Below, one piece after another: positions 1 through 9,270 of a stretch of 64,000 bases of DNA. The stretch spans positions 282,547-346,546 of the forward strand of contig NZ_MTQO01000043.1 of the NCBI RefSeq assembly GCF_001984155.1, read 5' to 3'. Position 1 is the stretch's first letter. Every line of letters begins with the position of its first letter. Both the position numbers and the translations under genes were made by a program. Below the pieces are notes generated by a model. It was not told the DNA's origin. It did no database searches and worked only from the letters and a program-made list of their open reading frames with translations. Origin of the DNA: Actinosynnema sp. ALI-1.44 (lineage in GTDB: Bacteria > Actinomycetota > Actinomycetes > Mycobacteriales > Pseudonocardiaceae).

Positions 1-527
1 TCGACGGTCCGCATCGGCCCGGTCATCGCGATCTGCGACAGCTCACGGAATTCGTCACGCCGGATCGACGGCACACCGATCAGCTCGCAGATCACCGTGA
101 TCGGCAGCGGGTAGCCGTACCCGGCGAGCAGGTCCACCGGTCCGCCCTGGGTGGCCATCTCGTCGAGCAGGGATGCGCTGAGCTGTTTGATCCGCGGTTC
201 GAGTTCGTCGATCCGGCGGCGGGTGAACGCCGCGGACACCAGCTTGCGCAGCCGCGTGTGGTCCGGCGGGTTGCTCGCCAGCATGTGCGTGTTCGTGGCC
301 CTGATCAGGTCGTCCGAGGTGTGCTCCCTGTGCGGCACCTCGGTGAGGGACTTGACGACGTTCGGGTGGGTCAACAGCTGCCGTGTCTCCGCGTGCCCGG
401 TCACCAGCCACACCGGAACACCGGTGAACAACGTCGTGTGGTGGACCGGACCGGACTCGACCAGTTCGGCGAATTTGGCCTGCCGTGCGCTGGGGGAGGT
501 TTCGAGAAAGGGAGAACCGTCGCTCAC
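1..527 (-). CDS. Cytochrome P450, N-terminal part (continues beyond the left edge)
   Basis: About 175 residues are visible from a GTG at 525-527 reading leftwards out of the window. The piece shows the P450 N-terminal half: a substrate-side segment, then a helix-C region 'SNPPDHTRLRKLVSAAF' whose His-Thr-Arg-Leu-Arg pattern is the usual contact to a haem propionate in bacterial P450s, followed by 'PLPITVICELIGVP', also standard for CYP105/107-like enzymes. The I-helix, ExxR and haem-cysteine motifs lie outside the window, so integrity cannot be judged. There is no membrane anchor, so it should be a soluble monooxygenase needing ferredoxin partners. It follows the sulfotransferase gene by 37 bp on the same strand, which suggests co-transcription and tailoring of a shared small molecule (inference). 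Confidence 0.9.
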   Translation of the reverse strand, partial: MSDGSPFLETSPSARQAKFAELVESGPVHHTTLFTGVPVWLVTGHAETRQLLTHPNVVKSLTEVPHREHTSDDLIRATNTHMLASNPPDHTRLRKLVSAAFTRRRIDELEPRIKQLSASLLDEMATQGGPVDLLAGYGYPLPITVICELIGVPSIRRDEFRELSQIAMTGPMRTV

Positions 528-564
528 CAGACCACACTACGGGCGCGTACGTGCCCGCCGCAGG

Positions 565-1209
565 CTAATTGGCCAGGTCCTCAGCGCTGCCGCTGAGGAC
601 CTTTCGGACGTTCTCCCGGAACGACGCCGAGTCGTTCGACTGCGGGAACGGCACGTCCGGGACGTCCACGCCGAGGAACGCGCACAGCGGCTCCCAGCCC
701 GCGCCCGCCTCGTAGACCAGCAGCCGGGACGGCTCCACGCCCGCCCGCACGGCCTCGTTGTGCCGGTTGAACACCGCGATGGTCTCCGCTTCGTCGAGGT
801 CACGGCGGAAACCGCGGCCCGCCATCGCCTCGGAGAACGGCATCAGCAGCGCGGCGAGCTGCTCGTCGATATTCTCACCGCGGATCGGGTTGAGGATCGT
901 CGCGCGGGCGCTGTCGTACCAGGACTGGGGGTCGCGCACGCTGAGCAGCACCTTCGCCGTGGGGTAGAGCTCGGACAGCTCGCGCCACAGCAGACAAGCG
1001 GGGAAGTCCAGTGTGGCCCGGTAGCCGCGCAGCAGTTCGGGCAGCACGCTGGGGTCGCCGTTGAGCGCGGCCGTCCACCCCACTGTGGTCCTCGGCTGCT
1101 TGAGGACCTCGCTCATGTGGTGGCACGGGCCGAACCCGAGCAGCTCCAGCGCCCGTTTGAGCGAGGCCGTGCCGGTGCGACCGAAACCAGCTCCGATGAT
1201 CTCGACCAT
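565..1209 (-). CDS. Sulfotransferase family protein (Sulfotransfer_4 type)
   Basis: 214 residues from ATG 1207-1209. Residues 7-20 'AGFGRTGTASLKRA' form the 5'-phosphosulfate loop that binds the PAPS donor, and residues 90-101 'SVRDPQSWYDSA' match the 3'-phosphate binding segment with its Arg and Ser. The C-terminal 'GWEPLCAFLGVDVP' is typical of the actinobacterial Sulfotransfer_4 group. These proteins are cytosolic and transfer a sulfo group to hydroxyls or amines of small molecules; the acceptor here is unknown. The gene lies 14 bp after the DUF998-like gene and 37 bp before the P450 gene on the same strand, so the three are probably one transcript. An oxidase plus a sulfotransferase is a usual tailoring pair, but no biosynthetic core enzyme is visible. 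Confidence 0.85.
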   Translation of the reverse strand: MVEIIGAGFGRTGTASLKRALELLGFGPCHHMSEVLKQPRTTVGWTAALNGDPSVLPELLRGYRATLDFPACLLWRELSELYPTAKVLLSVRDPQSWYDSARATILNPIRGENIDEQLAALLMPFSEAMAGRGFRRDLDEAETIAVFNRHNEAVRAGVEPSRLLVYEAGAGWEPLCAFLGVDVPDVPFPQSNDSASFRENVRKVLSGSAEDLAN

Positions 1210-1223
1210 GCGCAACCGCCCTC

Positions 1224-1685
1224 TCAGACCGCCACAGCGAGATCCTGACGGTACCTGTTGATCACGACAGAGATCCACATCATCGCCGCAATCGCTCCCA
1301 CGGCCAGCGTCAACGACCCGGCAGGCGCCCCGCTCATCGCCCACAGATCGCCGACGAGCAACGCGCTGCCCGCGGCCCACGACCGCCAGCCGAACCGCTT
1401 GCCGAGCAGGTAGCAGGCCGCGATGAGGCAGCCGAACGTGATCTTGCCCGCCGCCATGTGGGCGTAGGGCTGGCTGTCCATCGTGAACACCCCGGCCGCG
1501 ACCATGCCGATGCCGTTGACGAGGACCAACCGTGGAGCCCAAGTGCGGCCGAGCACCCGGCGCAGTCCGATCGCGCCGAGGATGGACAGCACACCGGCGA
1601 CGACGAAGTTGGCGATCTGGATCCAGCCGAGCGGCCCGACGGCCAGCGTGCTCAGCGGCGGCGATGTGACAGGGAACGGGTACAT
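1224..1685 (-). CDS. DUF998-like small integral membrane protein, short at the N-terminus
   Basis: 153 residues with about four hydrophobic helices (roughly 20-40, 50-70, 82-98 and 125-142). The segment 'LAVGPLGWIQIANFVVAG' resembles the 'LSLGP.GW.Q..NF' signature of DUF998 membrane proteins. Those proteins normally have one more helix before this signature, and here the frame opens only 12 residues upstream of it, so the protein looks N-terminally shortened. The only in-frame start is ATG 1683-1685, with TGA three codons upstream and an AGGGA tract that touches the start codon too closely for a normal ribosome site. That start codon also sits inside a perfect inverted repeat (1664-1697). No function is known for the family. 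First gene of the apparent run with the sulfotransferase and P450. Confidence 0.65.
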   Translation of the reverse strand: MYPFPVTSPPLSTLAVGPLGWIQIANFVVAGVLSILGAIGLRRVLGRTWAPRLVLVNGIGMVAAGVFTMDSQPYAHMAAGKITFGCLIAACYLLGKRFGWRSWAAGSALLVGDLWAMSGAPAGSLTLAVGAIAAMMWISVVINRYRQDLAVAV

Positions 1686-1697
1686 TCCCTGTCACAT
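1664..1697. promoter_or_regulatory. Perfect 13-bp inverted repeat, candidate operator
   Basis: ATGTGACAGGGAA (1664-1676) and TTCCCTGTCACAT (1685-1697) are exact reverse complements around an 8-base spacer. It lies between the divergent DUF998-like and YCII genes and overlaps the start codon of the former. There is no T-tract, so a terminator is less likely than a binding site for a dimeric regulator. Confidence 0.5.
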
Positions 1698-1760
1698 GTC
1701 CGGTTCGACGTGCGGGCAGAACCACCACATCGATCCGAACACCGAGACAAGGACCGAGCG

Positions 1761-2087
1761 ATGCGCTACCTGATGATGACCATGCGGGACGACAGCCAGG
1801 CCACGCCCGACGAGAAGATGTTCGCCGAGATGGGCAAGTTCGTGGCGGAGCTGTCCGCGGCCGGGATCCTGGTGGCCAGCGGCGGCCTCGACCCGGCCGG
1901 GGTGGAGATGACCTACACCGACGGCGAGATCACCGTGACCGACGGCCCGTACGCCGAGGCCAAGGAGACCGTCGGCGGCTTCGCCCTCGTCGACGTGCGT
2001 GACCAGGACGAGCTCAACGAGGTCGCCCGCCGCTTCTTCGCCATCACCGGCAACGGCGTCAGCCGGGTGCACCAGGTGTTCGGGTGA
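1761..2087 (+). CDS. YCII-related (DGPF domain) protein
   Basis: 108 residues from ATG 1761, preceded by an AAGGA ribosome site. 'MRYLMMTM' at the start and 'VTDGPYAEAKETVGGF' in the middle are the hallmarks of the YCII/DGPF family, a ferredoxin-fold protein of unclear biochemical role. In actinobacteria DGPF genes sit directly upstream of ECF42-family sigma factors, and that is the arrangement here: the TGA stop overlaps the GTG start of the sigma gene (GTGA), so the two are translationally coupled. The protein is presumed to be the functional partner of that sigma factor, although how it acts is not established. Confidence 0.9.
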   Translation: MRYLMMTMRDDSQATPDEKMFAEMGKFVAELSAAGILVASGGLDPAGVEMTYTDGEITVTDGPYAEAKETVGGFALVDVRDQDELNEVARRFFAITGNGVSRVHQVFG

Positions 2088-4012
2088 CCGACGCCCACCG
2101 GGCGATCGACGCGGTCTGGAAGCTCGAGGCCGCGAAGATCATCGGCGGGCTGACCCGCATGGTGCACGACGTCGGACTGGCCGAGGAACTGGCACAGGAC
2201 GCGCTGGTCGCCGCACTGGAGCAGTGGCCACGGTCAGGCGTCCCGGACAATCCGGGCGCCTGGCTGATGGCCATCGCCAAACGCCGCGCCGTCGACCACA
2301 TCCGGCGCGAGAAGCTGGCCGACAGCAAGCAGGCCGAGCTGGCCAGGGACTACGACGAGAAAGAACAGCCGCAGGACGACGACGTCCTGCGGCTGATGTT
2401 CATCACCTGCGATCCCGTCCTGCCCGCCCGCGACCGCGCCGCGCTGACACTGCGGTTGCTCGGTGGCCTGAGCGCGGCGGAGATCGCCAGGGCGCTGCTG
2501 ACCACCGAGCTCAACGTCACCCAGCGCATCGCCGTGGCCAAGCGGACACTGGCCGCGCGCGAACGGTCTCCGTCCGCCGACATCCCCGCGGTCCTCGAAG
2601 TGATCTACCTGATCTTCAACGAGGGCTACTCGGCCACGTCCGGCGACGACCTGATGCGACCGGGGCTGTGCCTGGAAGCGTTGCGGCTGGGGCGGATGCT
2701 GGCCACGCTCGCACCGACGGAGGCCGAGGTGCACGGCCTGGTCGCGCTGATGGAGATCCAGGCGTCCCGCCAAGCGGCCCGCACCGGCCCGAACGGCGAG
2801 CCGATCCAGTTGCACGAGCAGGACCGCGGTCGCTGGGACCCGGTGCTGATCCGCCGCGGGTTCACCGCGATGCTGCGGGCACGCGACATCGGCGGCACGC
2901 CGGGCCCGTACGTCCTGCAAGCCGCGATCGCCATCTGCCACGCCCAGGCCAGGACTTCCGACGACACCGACTGGGCCAGGATCGCGAACCTGTACACGGC
3001 GCTGGACCGGCTCCTGCCGACACCGGTCGTGCGGCTCAACCGCGCGGTGGCGGTCGGCAAGGCCCAAGGCCCGCAAGCCGGACTGGCCCTGGTCGACAGT
3101 CTCGTGGGCAACTCCGCGTTGCGCGACTACCACCTGCTGCCCAGCGTACGCGGGGACCTGCTCGAACAGGTCGGACGGCACGACGAGGCCCGCCTGGAGT
3201 ACGAACGGGCCGCGTCGTTGACCAGGAACGCGGCCGAGCGCGCGTTCCTGTTGCGCCGCGCGTCATCCATCGTTCTGGTGACAAGTGGACCGACGCTCGG
3301 CGAAGCGGCACGGGAGTTCCTCGAACGCTCCGATTTGGACACTGCCACACTTCGGTCGTACGGCCAGACTGTGCGACGGCTGTGCCGGGCGCTGGGGGAG
3401 CAGTTGCCGTTGGCGTCGCTGACCGCGGACCAGGTGGCCAGGGTCTTCGCGGCGGCGTGGCCCGGCGCGGCGGCCAGGACGTGGAACCGGCACCGGTCGG
3501 CGATCCGGTCGTTCGCCGCGTGGGCATCGGTGCCGGACCTGGACAGCGGCCTGGACCGGCGTGCCGAACCGCCTGCCCGGCAGGACGCGCTGGACCCGCT
3601 GCGGCTGGACCTGGTGTGGAGCCTGGACGCCGCGTTACGTGAACGGACATTGTGGCGCTTGCTGCACGAATCCGGTGCCGCGGTGACAACGGTGTTGTCG
3701 TTGAACGTGGAGGACATCGACGTGGAGGACCGTCGCGCCCGTGCCGGGGACACCTGGGTCACCTGGCGGTCGGAAACAGCCAAACTGTTGGTGCGGTTGA
3801 CGGACGGCCGTGCACGCGGCCCGGTGTTCCTGGCCGACCGGCGTCCTGTCCCCGCGCGGATGCCCGCGCCGCAGGACATCTGCCCGGAAACCGGACGCGG
3901 CAGGCTGTCCTACCCGCGCGCCGAGTACTTGTTCAAGCAGGCCACCAGGGCGCTGGACCCGGCGGGCAACGGGTACACGCTCACGCAGCTCAGATCGTCC
4001 GAACGGCCGTGA
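2084..4012 (+). CDS. ECF42-type RNA polymerase sigma factor fused to a degenerate tyrosine-recombinase-like domain
   Basis: 642 residues from GTG 2084, which overlaps the YCII stop. Residues 5-80 are sigma region 2 (with 'AWLMAIAKRRAVDHIRRE'), 105-160 are region 4, and 165-392 are the long helical DUF6596/TPR-like extension of the ECF42 group. ECF42 proteins normally end near residue 395. Here the frame runs on without a stop into residues 404-480, which look like an integrase core-binding domain, and 515-642, which look like a recombinase catalytic core. In the catalytic part the usual Arg of 'TG.R..E.L.L' is Ala (ESGAAVTTVLSL, 529-540), the HxxR box reads 'YTLTQLR' without the His, and the chain ends before any nucleophilic Tyr. 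An internal GTG at 3278 could have been the start of a once separate gene. Recombinase activity is unlikely; DNA binding is possible. Confidence 0.85.
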   Translation: MTDAHRAIDAVWKLEAAKIIGGLTRMVHDVGLAEELAQDALVAALEQWPRSGVPDNPGAWLMAIAKRRAVDHIRREKLADSKQAELARDYDEKEQPQDDDVLRLMFITCDPVLPARDRAALTLRLLGGLSAAEIARALLTTELNVTQRIAVAKRTLAARERSPSADIPAVLEVIYLIFNEGYSATSGDDLMRPGLCLEALRLGRMLATLAPTEAEVHGLVALMEIQASRQAARTGPNGEPIQLHEQDRGRWDPVLIRRGFTAMLRARDIGGTPGPYVLQAAIAICHAQARTSDDTDWARIANLYTALDRLLPTPVVRLNRAVAVGKAQGPQAGLALVDSLVGNSALRDYHLLPSVRGDLLEQVGRHDEARLEYERAASLTRNAAERAFLLRRASSIVLVTSGPTLGEAAREFLERSDLDTATLRSYGQTVRRLCRALGEQLPLASLTADQVARVFAAAWPGAAARTWNRHRSAIRSFAAWASVPDLDSGLDRRAEPPARQDALDPLRLDLVWSLDAALRERTLWRLLHESGAAVTTVLSLNVEDIDVEDRRARAGDTWVTWRSETAKLLVRLTDGRARGPVFLADRRPVPARMPAPQDICPETGRGRLSYPRAEYLFKQATRALDPAGNGYTLTQLRSSERP

Positions 4013-4120
4013 ACGCCGCCGGACGCGGTCACCGTCACACCCCACCCGGATGATCTTGGGCAACCGATCCACCGGCGACACGTCCACCAGAACGCAGGCG
4101 TCACGATCTGGGAGGACATC

Positions 4121-4741
4121 ATGGGCAGCCGCTACCTCTTTCTGACCAGGCACGGGGAAGCGCTCCCGGACGAGTCGGCGTTGACCGGCGTGGGCAGCAG
4201 GCAGGCCGTCCTGCTCGGTCACCGGCTCGAACAGGTGCCGTTCGACGCGATCCACCACGGTCCGCTGGCCAGGACGGAGCAGACGGCGAAGCTGGTGGCC
4301 GAGCAGCTCGACGACGTGCCGACGCACGCCGTCGACGCGGCAGGCGACTACCTGCCGTACTTCCCGGACCGCGCGGAACTGCCTGAGGACTCGGCCGACC
4401 AGTGGTCCTGCTTTCTCGACCAGTTCACCATCCTGGAACGCCAGCGCGGCGCGAAGCTCCTCAGGGAGGCCACCGCCCGGTTCACCGGTCCGGTCGAGGG
4501 CGAGCAGGACCGCTACGAACTGCTCGTCACCCACAACTACCTGGCAGGATGGCTGGTCAACCAGGCGCAGGACGCGCCCGCGTGGCGGTGGCTCGCGCTC
4601 AACCACGCCAACGCGGCGCTCAGCGTCATCCGCTACAGCCCCGACCGCGCGACATCCCTGCTCGTGTTCAACGACATGGGGCACCTGCCCGCCGAGTTGC
4701 GCTGGACCGGTTTCCCCGGCGAATTCCGCGCACTGGCCTAG
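4121..4741 (+). CDS. Histidine phosphatase family protein (phosphoglycerate-mutase-like)
   Basis: 206 residues from ATG 4121, with a strong GGGAGGA ribosome site eight bases upstream. 'LFLTRHGEALPDES' near residue 6 is the RHG catalytic motif carrying the phospho-accepting His. 'ARTEQTAKLVAEQL' supplies the second conserved Arg, and 'LLVTHNYLAGWLV' near residue 140 supplies the second catalytic His. The length is normal for single-domain phosphatases of this clan. It is cytosolic, with an unknown substrate; broad phosphatase rather than mutase activity is the usual inference for such stand-alone members. It is 108 bp downstream of the sigma fusion gene and 22 bp upstream of the secreted OB-fold protein. 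Confidence 0.88.
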   Translation: MGSRYLFLTRHGEALPDESALTGVGSRQAVLLGHRLEQVPFDAIHHGPLARTEQTAKLVAEQLDDVPTHAVDAAGDYLPYFPDRAELPEDSADQWSCFLDQFTILERQRGAKLLREATARFTGPVEGEQDRYELLVTHNYLAGWLVNQAQDAPAWRWLALNHANAALSVIRYSPDRATSLLVFNDMGHLPAELRWTGFPGEFRALA

Positions 4742-4763
4742 CGAACTCCAATAGGGTGGGGCG

Positions 4764-5408
4764 ATGGCCTTGCGTACGCTGTTGTTCGCCACTCTGATGA
4801 CGTTCACGCTGATCGCGCCGCCCGCCTCGGCAGCGGGGGAGACGTCTGCCATCTCGAAGGCACGATCACAGCCCTTGGGGACGGTCGTGACCGTCAGCGG
4901 CACCGTGACGACGCCGTCCGGTGCGTTCGAGTCCAGCTTCTTCGACAAGGGGTTCGGCCTGCAGGACGCGGGCGCGGGCATCTACGTCAGCACCCCGGAC
5001 GACCTCGGCGCCCAGCCCGGCAGGCGCGCCAGGGTCACCGGCACGCTGAAGGACAGCTCCGGGTTCCTCGTCCTTGTCCCGTCCGATGTCGACCTCGGCG
5101 GCACCGGCCCGCAAGTGGACCCGCGGTGGGTGCGGACCGGGAAGGTCAGTGAGCGGACCGAAGGGGTGCTGGTGCGGGTCGCGGGCCGGATCAGCCAGGC
5201 ACCGATCAGCGACCTGCCGTACGGCTACAAGTTCTGGATCGACGACGGCTCCGGCGAGGTGCAGATCTTCGTCAACACCCAGACCGGGATCGACGTCGGA
5301 CCGCTCAAGCTCGGCCAGGTCGTCCTGGTGACGGGGTTGAGCGGGCAGTTCGACACGCACTACGAGGTGCTGCCGCGCTCACCGCGTGACATCCACGCTT
5401 TCGGCTGA
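4764..5408 (+). CDS. Secreted OB-fold (nucleic-acid-binding-like) protein
   Basis: 214 residues from ATG 4764. Residues 1-23 form a Sec signal peptide with a hydrophobic core and an 'ASAAG' cleavage site. The mature part contains two similar beta-rich segments: 'VVTVSGTVTTPSGAF' followed by 'GIYVSTPDD', and 'LVRVAGRISQ' followed by 'KFWIDDGSGEVQIFV'. This is the pattern of exported OB-fold proteins, usually annotated DUF5689-like or OB-fold nucleic acid binding domain. There are no catalytic residues and no cysteines, and no function is known. A strong bidirectional terminator follows immediately after the stop codon. Confidence 0.75.
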   Translation: MALRTLLFATLMTFTLIAPPASAAGETSAISKARSQPLGTVVTVSGTVTTPSGAFESSFFDKGFGLQDAGAGIYVSTPDDLGAQPGRRARVTGTLKDSSGFLVLVPSDVDLGGTGPQVDPRWVRTGKVSERTEGVLVRVAGRISQAPISDLPYGYKFWIDDGSGEVQIFVNTQTGIDVGPLKLGQVVLVTGLSGQFDTHYEVLPRSPRDIHAFG

Positions 5409-5414
5409 CGGCGA

Positions 5415-5445
5415 GAAGGCGCGGTCACGGGGTGACCGCGCCTTC
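5415..5445. terminator. Bidirectional terminator hairpin between OB-fold gene and csoR
   Basis: A perfect 14-bp stem (GAAGGCGCGGTCAC with its complement at 5432-5445) closes a 3-base GGG loop. It lies between two converging genes, starting 7 bases after the OB-fold stop and ending 11 bases before the csoR stop. Confidence 0.85.
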
Positions 5446-5455
5446 GTGGCGGGAT

Positions 5456-5737
5456 TCAGGACCGCACGAGGCGGGCGATGGCTTCGCTGGCCTCACGGAC
5501 CTTCTCGTCGGCGGCCTCGCCGCCCTGTGCGATCGCCTCGGCGACGCAGTGCTTGAGGTGCTCGTCCATCAGGCCGAGCGACACGGCCTGCAGCGCCTTG
5601 GTCGCGGCGGAGATCTGAGTCAGCACGTCGATGCAGTACTCGTCGTTCTCGACCATCCGCTGCAGCCCGCGAACCTGGCCCTCGATGCGCCGCAGGCGTT
5701 TCAGGAACGCGTCCTTGTCTCCGGTGTATCCCCGCAT
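5456..5737 (-). CDS. csoR: CsoR-family copper-sensing transcriptional repressor
   Basis: 93 residues from ATG 5735-5737, preceded by an AAAGGGA ribosome site; an upstream in-frame ATG would add an atypical tail. 'FLKRLRRIEGQVRGLQRMV' is the DUF156/CsoR DNA-contact helix. Cys35, His60 and Cys64 (EYCIDVL, DEHLKHC) are the three Cu(I) ligands of CsoR; they distinguish it from RcnR and FrmR members. As an all-alpha tetramer it releases DNA on Cu(I) binding. It is the last gene of the minus-strand copper run and has its own candidate operator and promoter at 5773-5800, so it is probably autoregulated as well as controlling the upstream copA transcript. Confidence 0.93.
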   Translation of the reverse strand: MRGYTGDKDAFLKRLRRIEGQVRGLQRMVENDEYCIDVLTQISAATKALQAVSLGLMDEHLKHCVAEAIAQGGEAADEKVREASEAIARLVRS

Positions 5738-5772
5738 GTCCCTTTGTCTCCCTCGTCGCCCACTGGCATCCC

Positions 5773-5800
5773 AGTTTACCCCGTACCGGTACACGGGTGG
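5773..5800 (-). promoter_or_regulatory. csoR promoter with overlapping CsoR-like palindrome
   Basis: On the minus strand a TAAACT -10 hexamer (5773-5778) lies next to a G/C-tract dyad at 5778-5800 built round the palindrome GTACCGGTAC, with flanking TACCCC and GGGTG. G-tract palindromes overlapping the core promoter are usual for CsoR autoregulation. The site is imperfect compared with the one at 9083-9099. Confidence 0.5.
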
Positions 5801-5807
5801 GCTCTGA

Positions 5808-8048
<2,241 letters not shown>

Positions 8049-8068
8049 GGGACCTCTCCTTTCCGGTG

Positions 8069-8983
8069 TCAGTGGCCGTGGCCGTCGTCGGCATGTCCCT
8101 GTTGGGTGGGCGGCGGGGCGTTCGTGCCGTCCGCGCTCAGCGTGAAGTCCGCTGTGCGCACCTTGTCACCGTGTTTGAAGTCCAGGAACAGCCGGTATTT
8201 GCCGCTCGACGGGACCTCGGCGAAGAAGGTGATGGTCGGCCCGGCCGTCGTGGTGCTGTCGGGGTGGACGTGCAGGTAGGCCAGGTCGCCGACCCGGAGC
8301 GCGACGAGGTGACCATACGCCCCCAGATAGGGCTGCAGGTCGGTGACGTCCTGCCCGGCGCGACGGACCGTCAGCACGAGCCGGGACGAGCGGCCTGCGA
8401 CGAGCTGGCCGTCGAGCTTGACCTCGTAGTCGTCGACGGCCGACACCCGGAAGTCGCGGTAGCTGACCGGCTGGAAGAGGCCGGGCACGGCCAGATCGGC
8501 ACCGAGTGTGAGCTTCTTGCCGCCGGTGGGCTTGAAGTCGGCGAACGCGCGGTAGCTGCCCGCCTGGGTGAGCGTCAGCGGCACGGTCCACGTGCCGTCC
8601 GGCGCCATCTCGGGGTGCAGGTGCTGGAATCCGGCCAGGTCACGGCGTACGACGATCAGGTGCATGCGCTTGTCGTGCTCGACGTCGAACGCCGTCAGCG
8701 CGGCGCCGTCGCTCTTGGTGATCCGGAAGCTGAACGGGGTGGTGGTTCCCGTGGTGAACGTCGTGCCGGTCGGCTGGAGGATGTAGCCGTCCTTGGCCGA
8801 CGCCAGGCCGTCGGGTCCCTCGCTGCTCGCCGTGACGGTGTCGCCGTGGGTGTCCGTGTGGGGCGCGGCGGAGGTGCCCGCCGCGTCGCTCACGGGACCG
8901 ACAGCGGTGCCGATCGCCCAGGCACCCGTGGCGACCAGGGCGAGCGCCACACCGTAGACGGTGAGCCTCGTGGCTGTGTTCAT
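8069..8983 (-). CDS. Exported His-rich protein of the copper operon
   Basis: 304 residues from ATG 8981-8983. Residues 5-25 are a hydrophobic N-terminal anchor or signal. The periplasm-facing part has repeated 'FQHLHPEM' and 'YLHVHPDS' motifs (HxHP), a 'KRMHLIVV' strand and a histidine-rich tail (GHADDGHGH). Proteins of this layout are common directly upstream of copA in actinobacteria and are thought to bind metal outside the membrane; no enzyme fold is recognised. It is the first gene of the transcript, separated by 20 bp from copA, and has a promoter with an overlapping CsoR-like box. Function as a copper chaperone or scavenger is inferred from the histidine motifs and neighbours. Confidence 0.8.
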   Translation of the reverse strand: MNTATRLTVYGVALALVATGAWAIGTAVGPVSDAAGTSAAPHTDTHGDTVTASSEGPDGLASAKDGYILQPTGTTFTTGTTTPFSFRITKSDGAALTAFDVEHDKRMHLIVVRRDLAGFQHLHPEMAPDGTWTVPLTLTQAGSYRAFADFKPTGGKKLTLGADLAVPGLFQPVSYRDFRVSAVDDYEVKLDGQLVAGRSSRLVLTVRRAGQDVTDLQPYLGAYGHLVALRVGDLAYLHVHPDSTTTAGPTITFFAEVPSSGKYRLFLDFKHGDKVRTADFTLSADGTNAPPPTQQGHADDGHGH

Positions 8984-9038
8984 CGTCAGTCCTGTTCTCG
9001 GGCTGATGTCGCGGTCATCCGGCCCGTTGATCCCAGGC

Positions 9039-9053
9039 TACCCCCTACGGGTA
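9039..9053. promoter_or_regulatory. Secondary CsoR-like half-palindrome
   Basis: TACCC (9039-9043) and GGGTA (9049-9053) are complementary around a 5-base spacer. It lies in the leader of the copper operon, 30 bases inside the stronger box at 9083-9099, with the same TACCC/GGGTA character. Confidence 0.4.
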
Positions 9054-9079
9054 CCCCGAACCGTCGCGGCCGTGCTGGA

Positions 9080-9099
9080 TTTATACCCCCCAGGGGTAT
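9080..9099 (-). promoter_or_regulatory. Copper operon promoter with CsoR box
   Basis: A perfect 7-bp inverted repeat, ATACCCC (9083-9089) and GGGGTAT (9093-9099), separated by CCA, matches the known CsoR operator pattern. On the minus strand it overlaps a TATAAA -10 hexamer (9080-9085) serving the exported His-rich protein, copA and possibly csoR. Repressor bound here would cover the core promoter. Confidence 0.75.
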
Positions 9100-9117
9100 C
9101 CAACGCAAGGTGGGGGT

Positions 9118-9246
9118 GCAACCAATGTGGCCTTCGGTGCGCCAGACGCAACCAAGGCGGCATTCGTTGCGTTTCATGCAGGTGCATGGGATGCAACGAA
9201 TGCCACATTGGTAGCCAAAAACGCAACAAAGGCCACATTGGTTGCA
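9118..9246. repeat. Array of four 24-bp degenerate palindromic repeats
   Basis: Four units start at 9118, 9148, 9193 and 9223. All follow a GCAAC(N)AA-N-G(N)C-(N)CATT-(N)GTTGC theme, each itself an imperfect inverted repeat with GCAAC at one end and GTTGC or a near relative at the other. Units 1-2 and 3-4 are separated by 6 bases, and the middle gap is 21 bases, so unit starts are 30, 45 and 30 apart, all multiples of 15. The array fills the space between the copper promoter and the 3' end of the GlxA-type regulator. All frames through it translate into low-complexity Ala/Thr/Val or Cys-rich strings and no gene is apparent. Confidence 0.75.
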
Positions 9247-9270
9247 AAAGTGCAGGTAAGTGGCTTGAGT

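Noticed and set aside
1999..3642. Second open frame inside the sigma factor gene
   Set aside because: Arg/Pro-rich frame-shifted reading; the frame from GTG 2084 has full sigma-factor similarity.
3278..4012. Separate integrase gene starting at GTG 3278
   Set aside because: No ribosome site before this GTG and the sigma factor frame is open straight through it, so a single fused product is the simpler reading; kept as an alternative within the sigma entry.
9118..9246. CRISPR array or a small Cys-rich or Ala/Thr-rich gene
   Set aside because: Spacers are 6 and 21 bases and repeats are degenerate; all six frames through it are low-complexity translations of the same repeat with no ribosome site.
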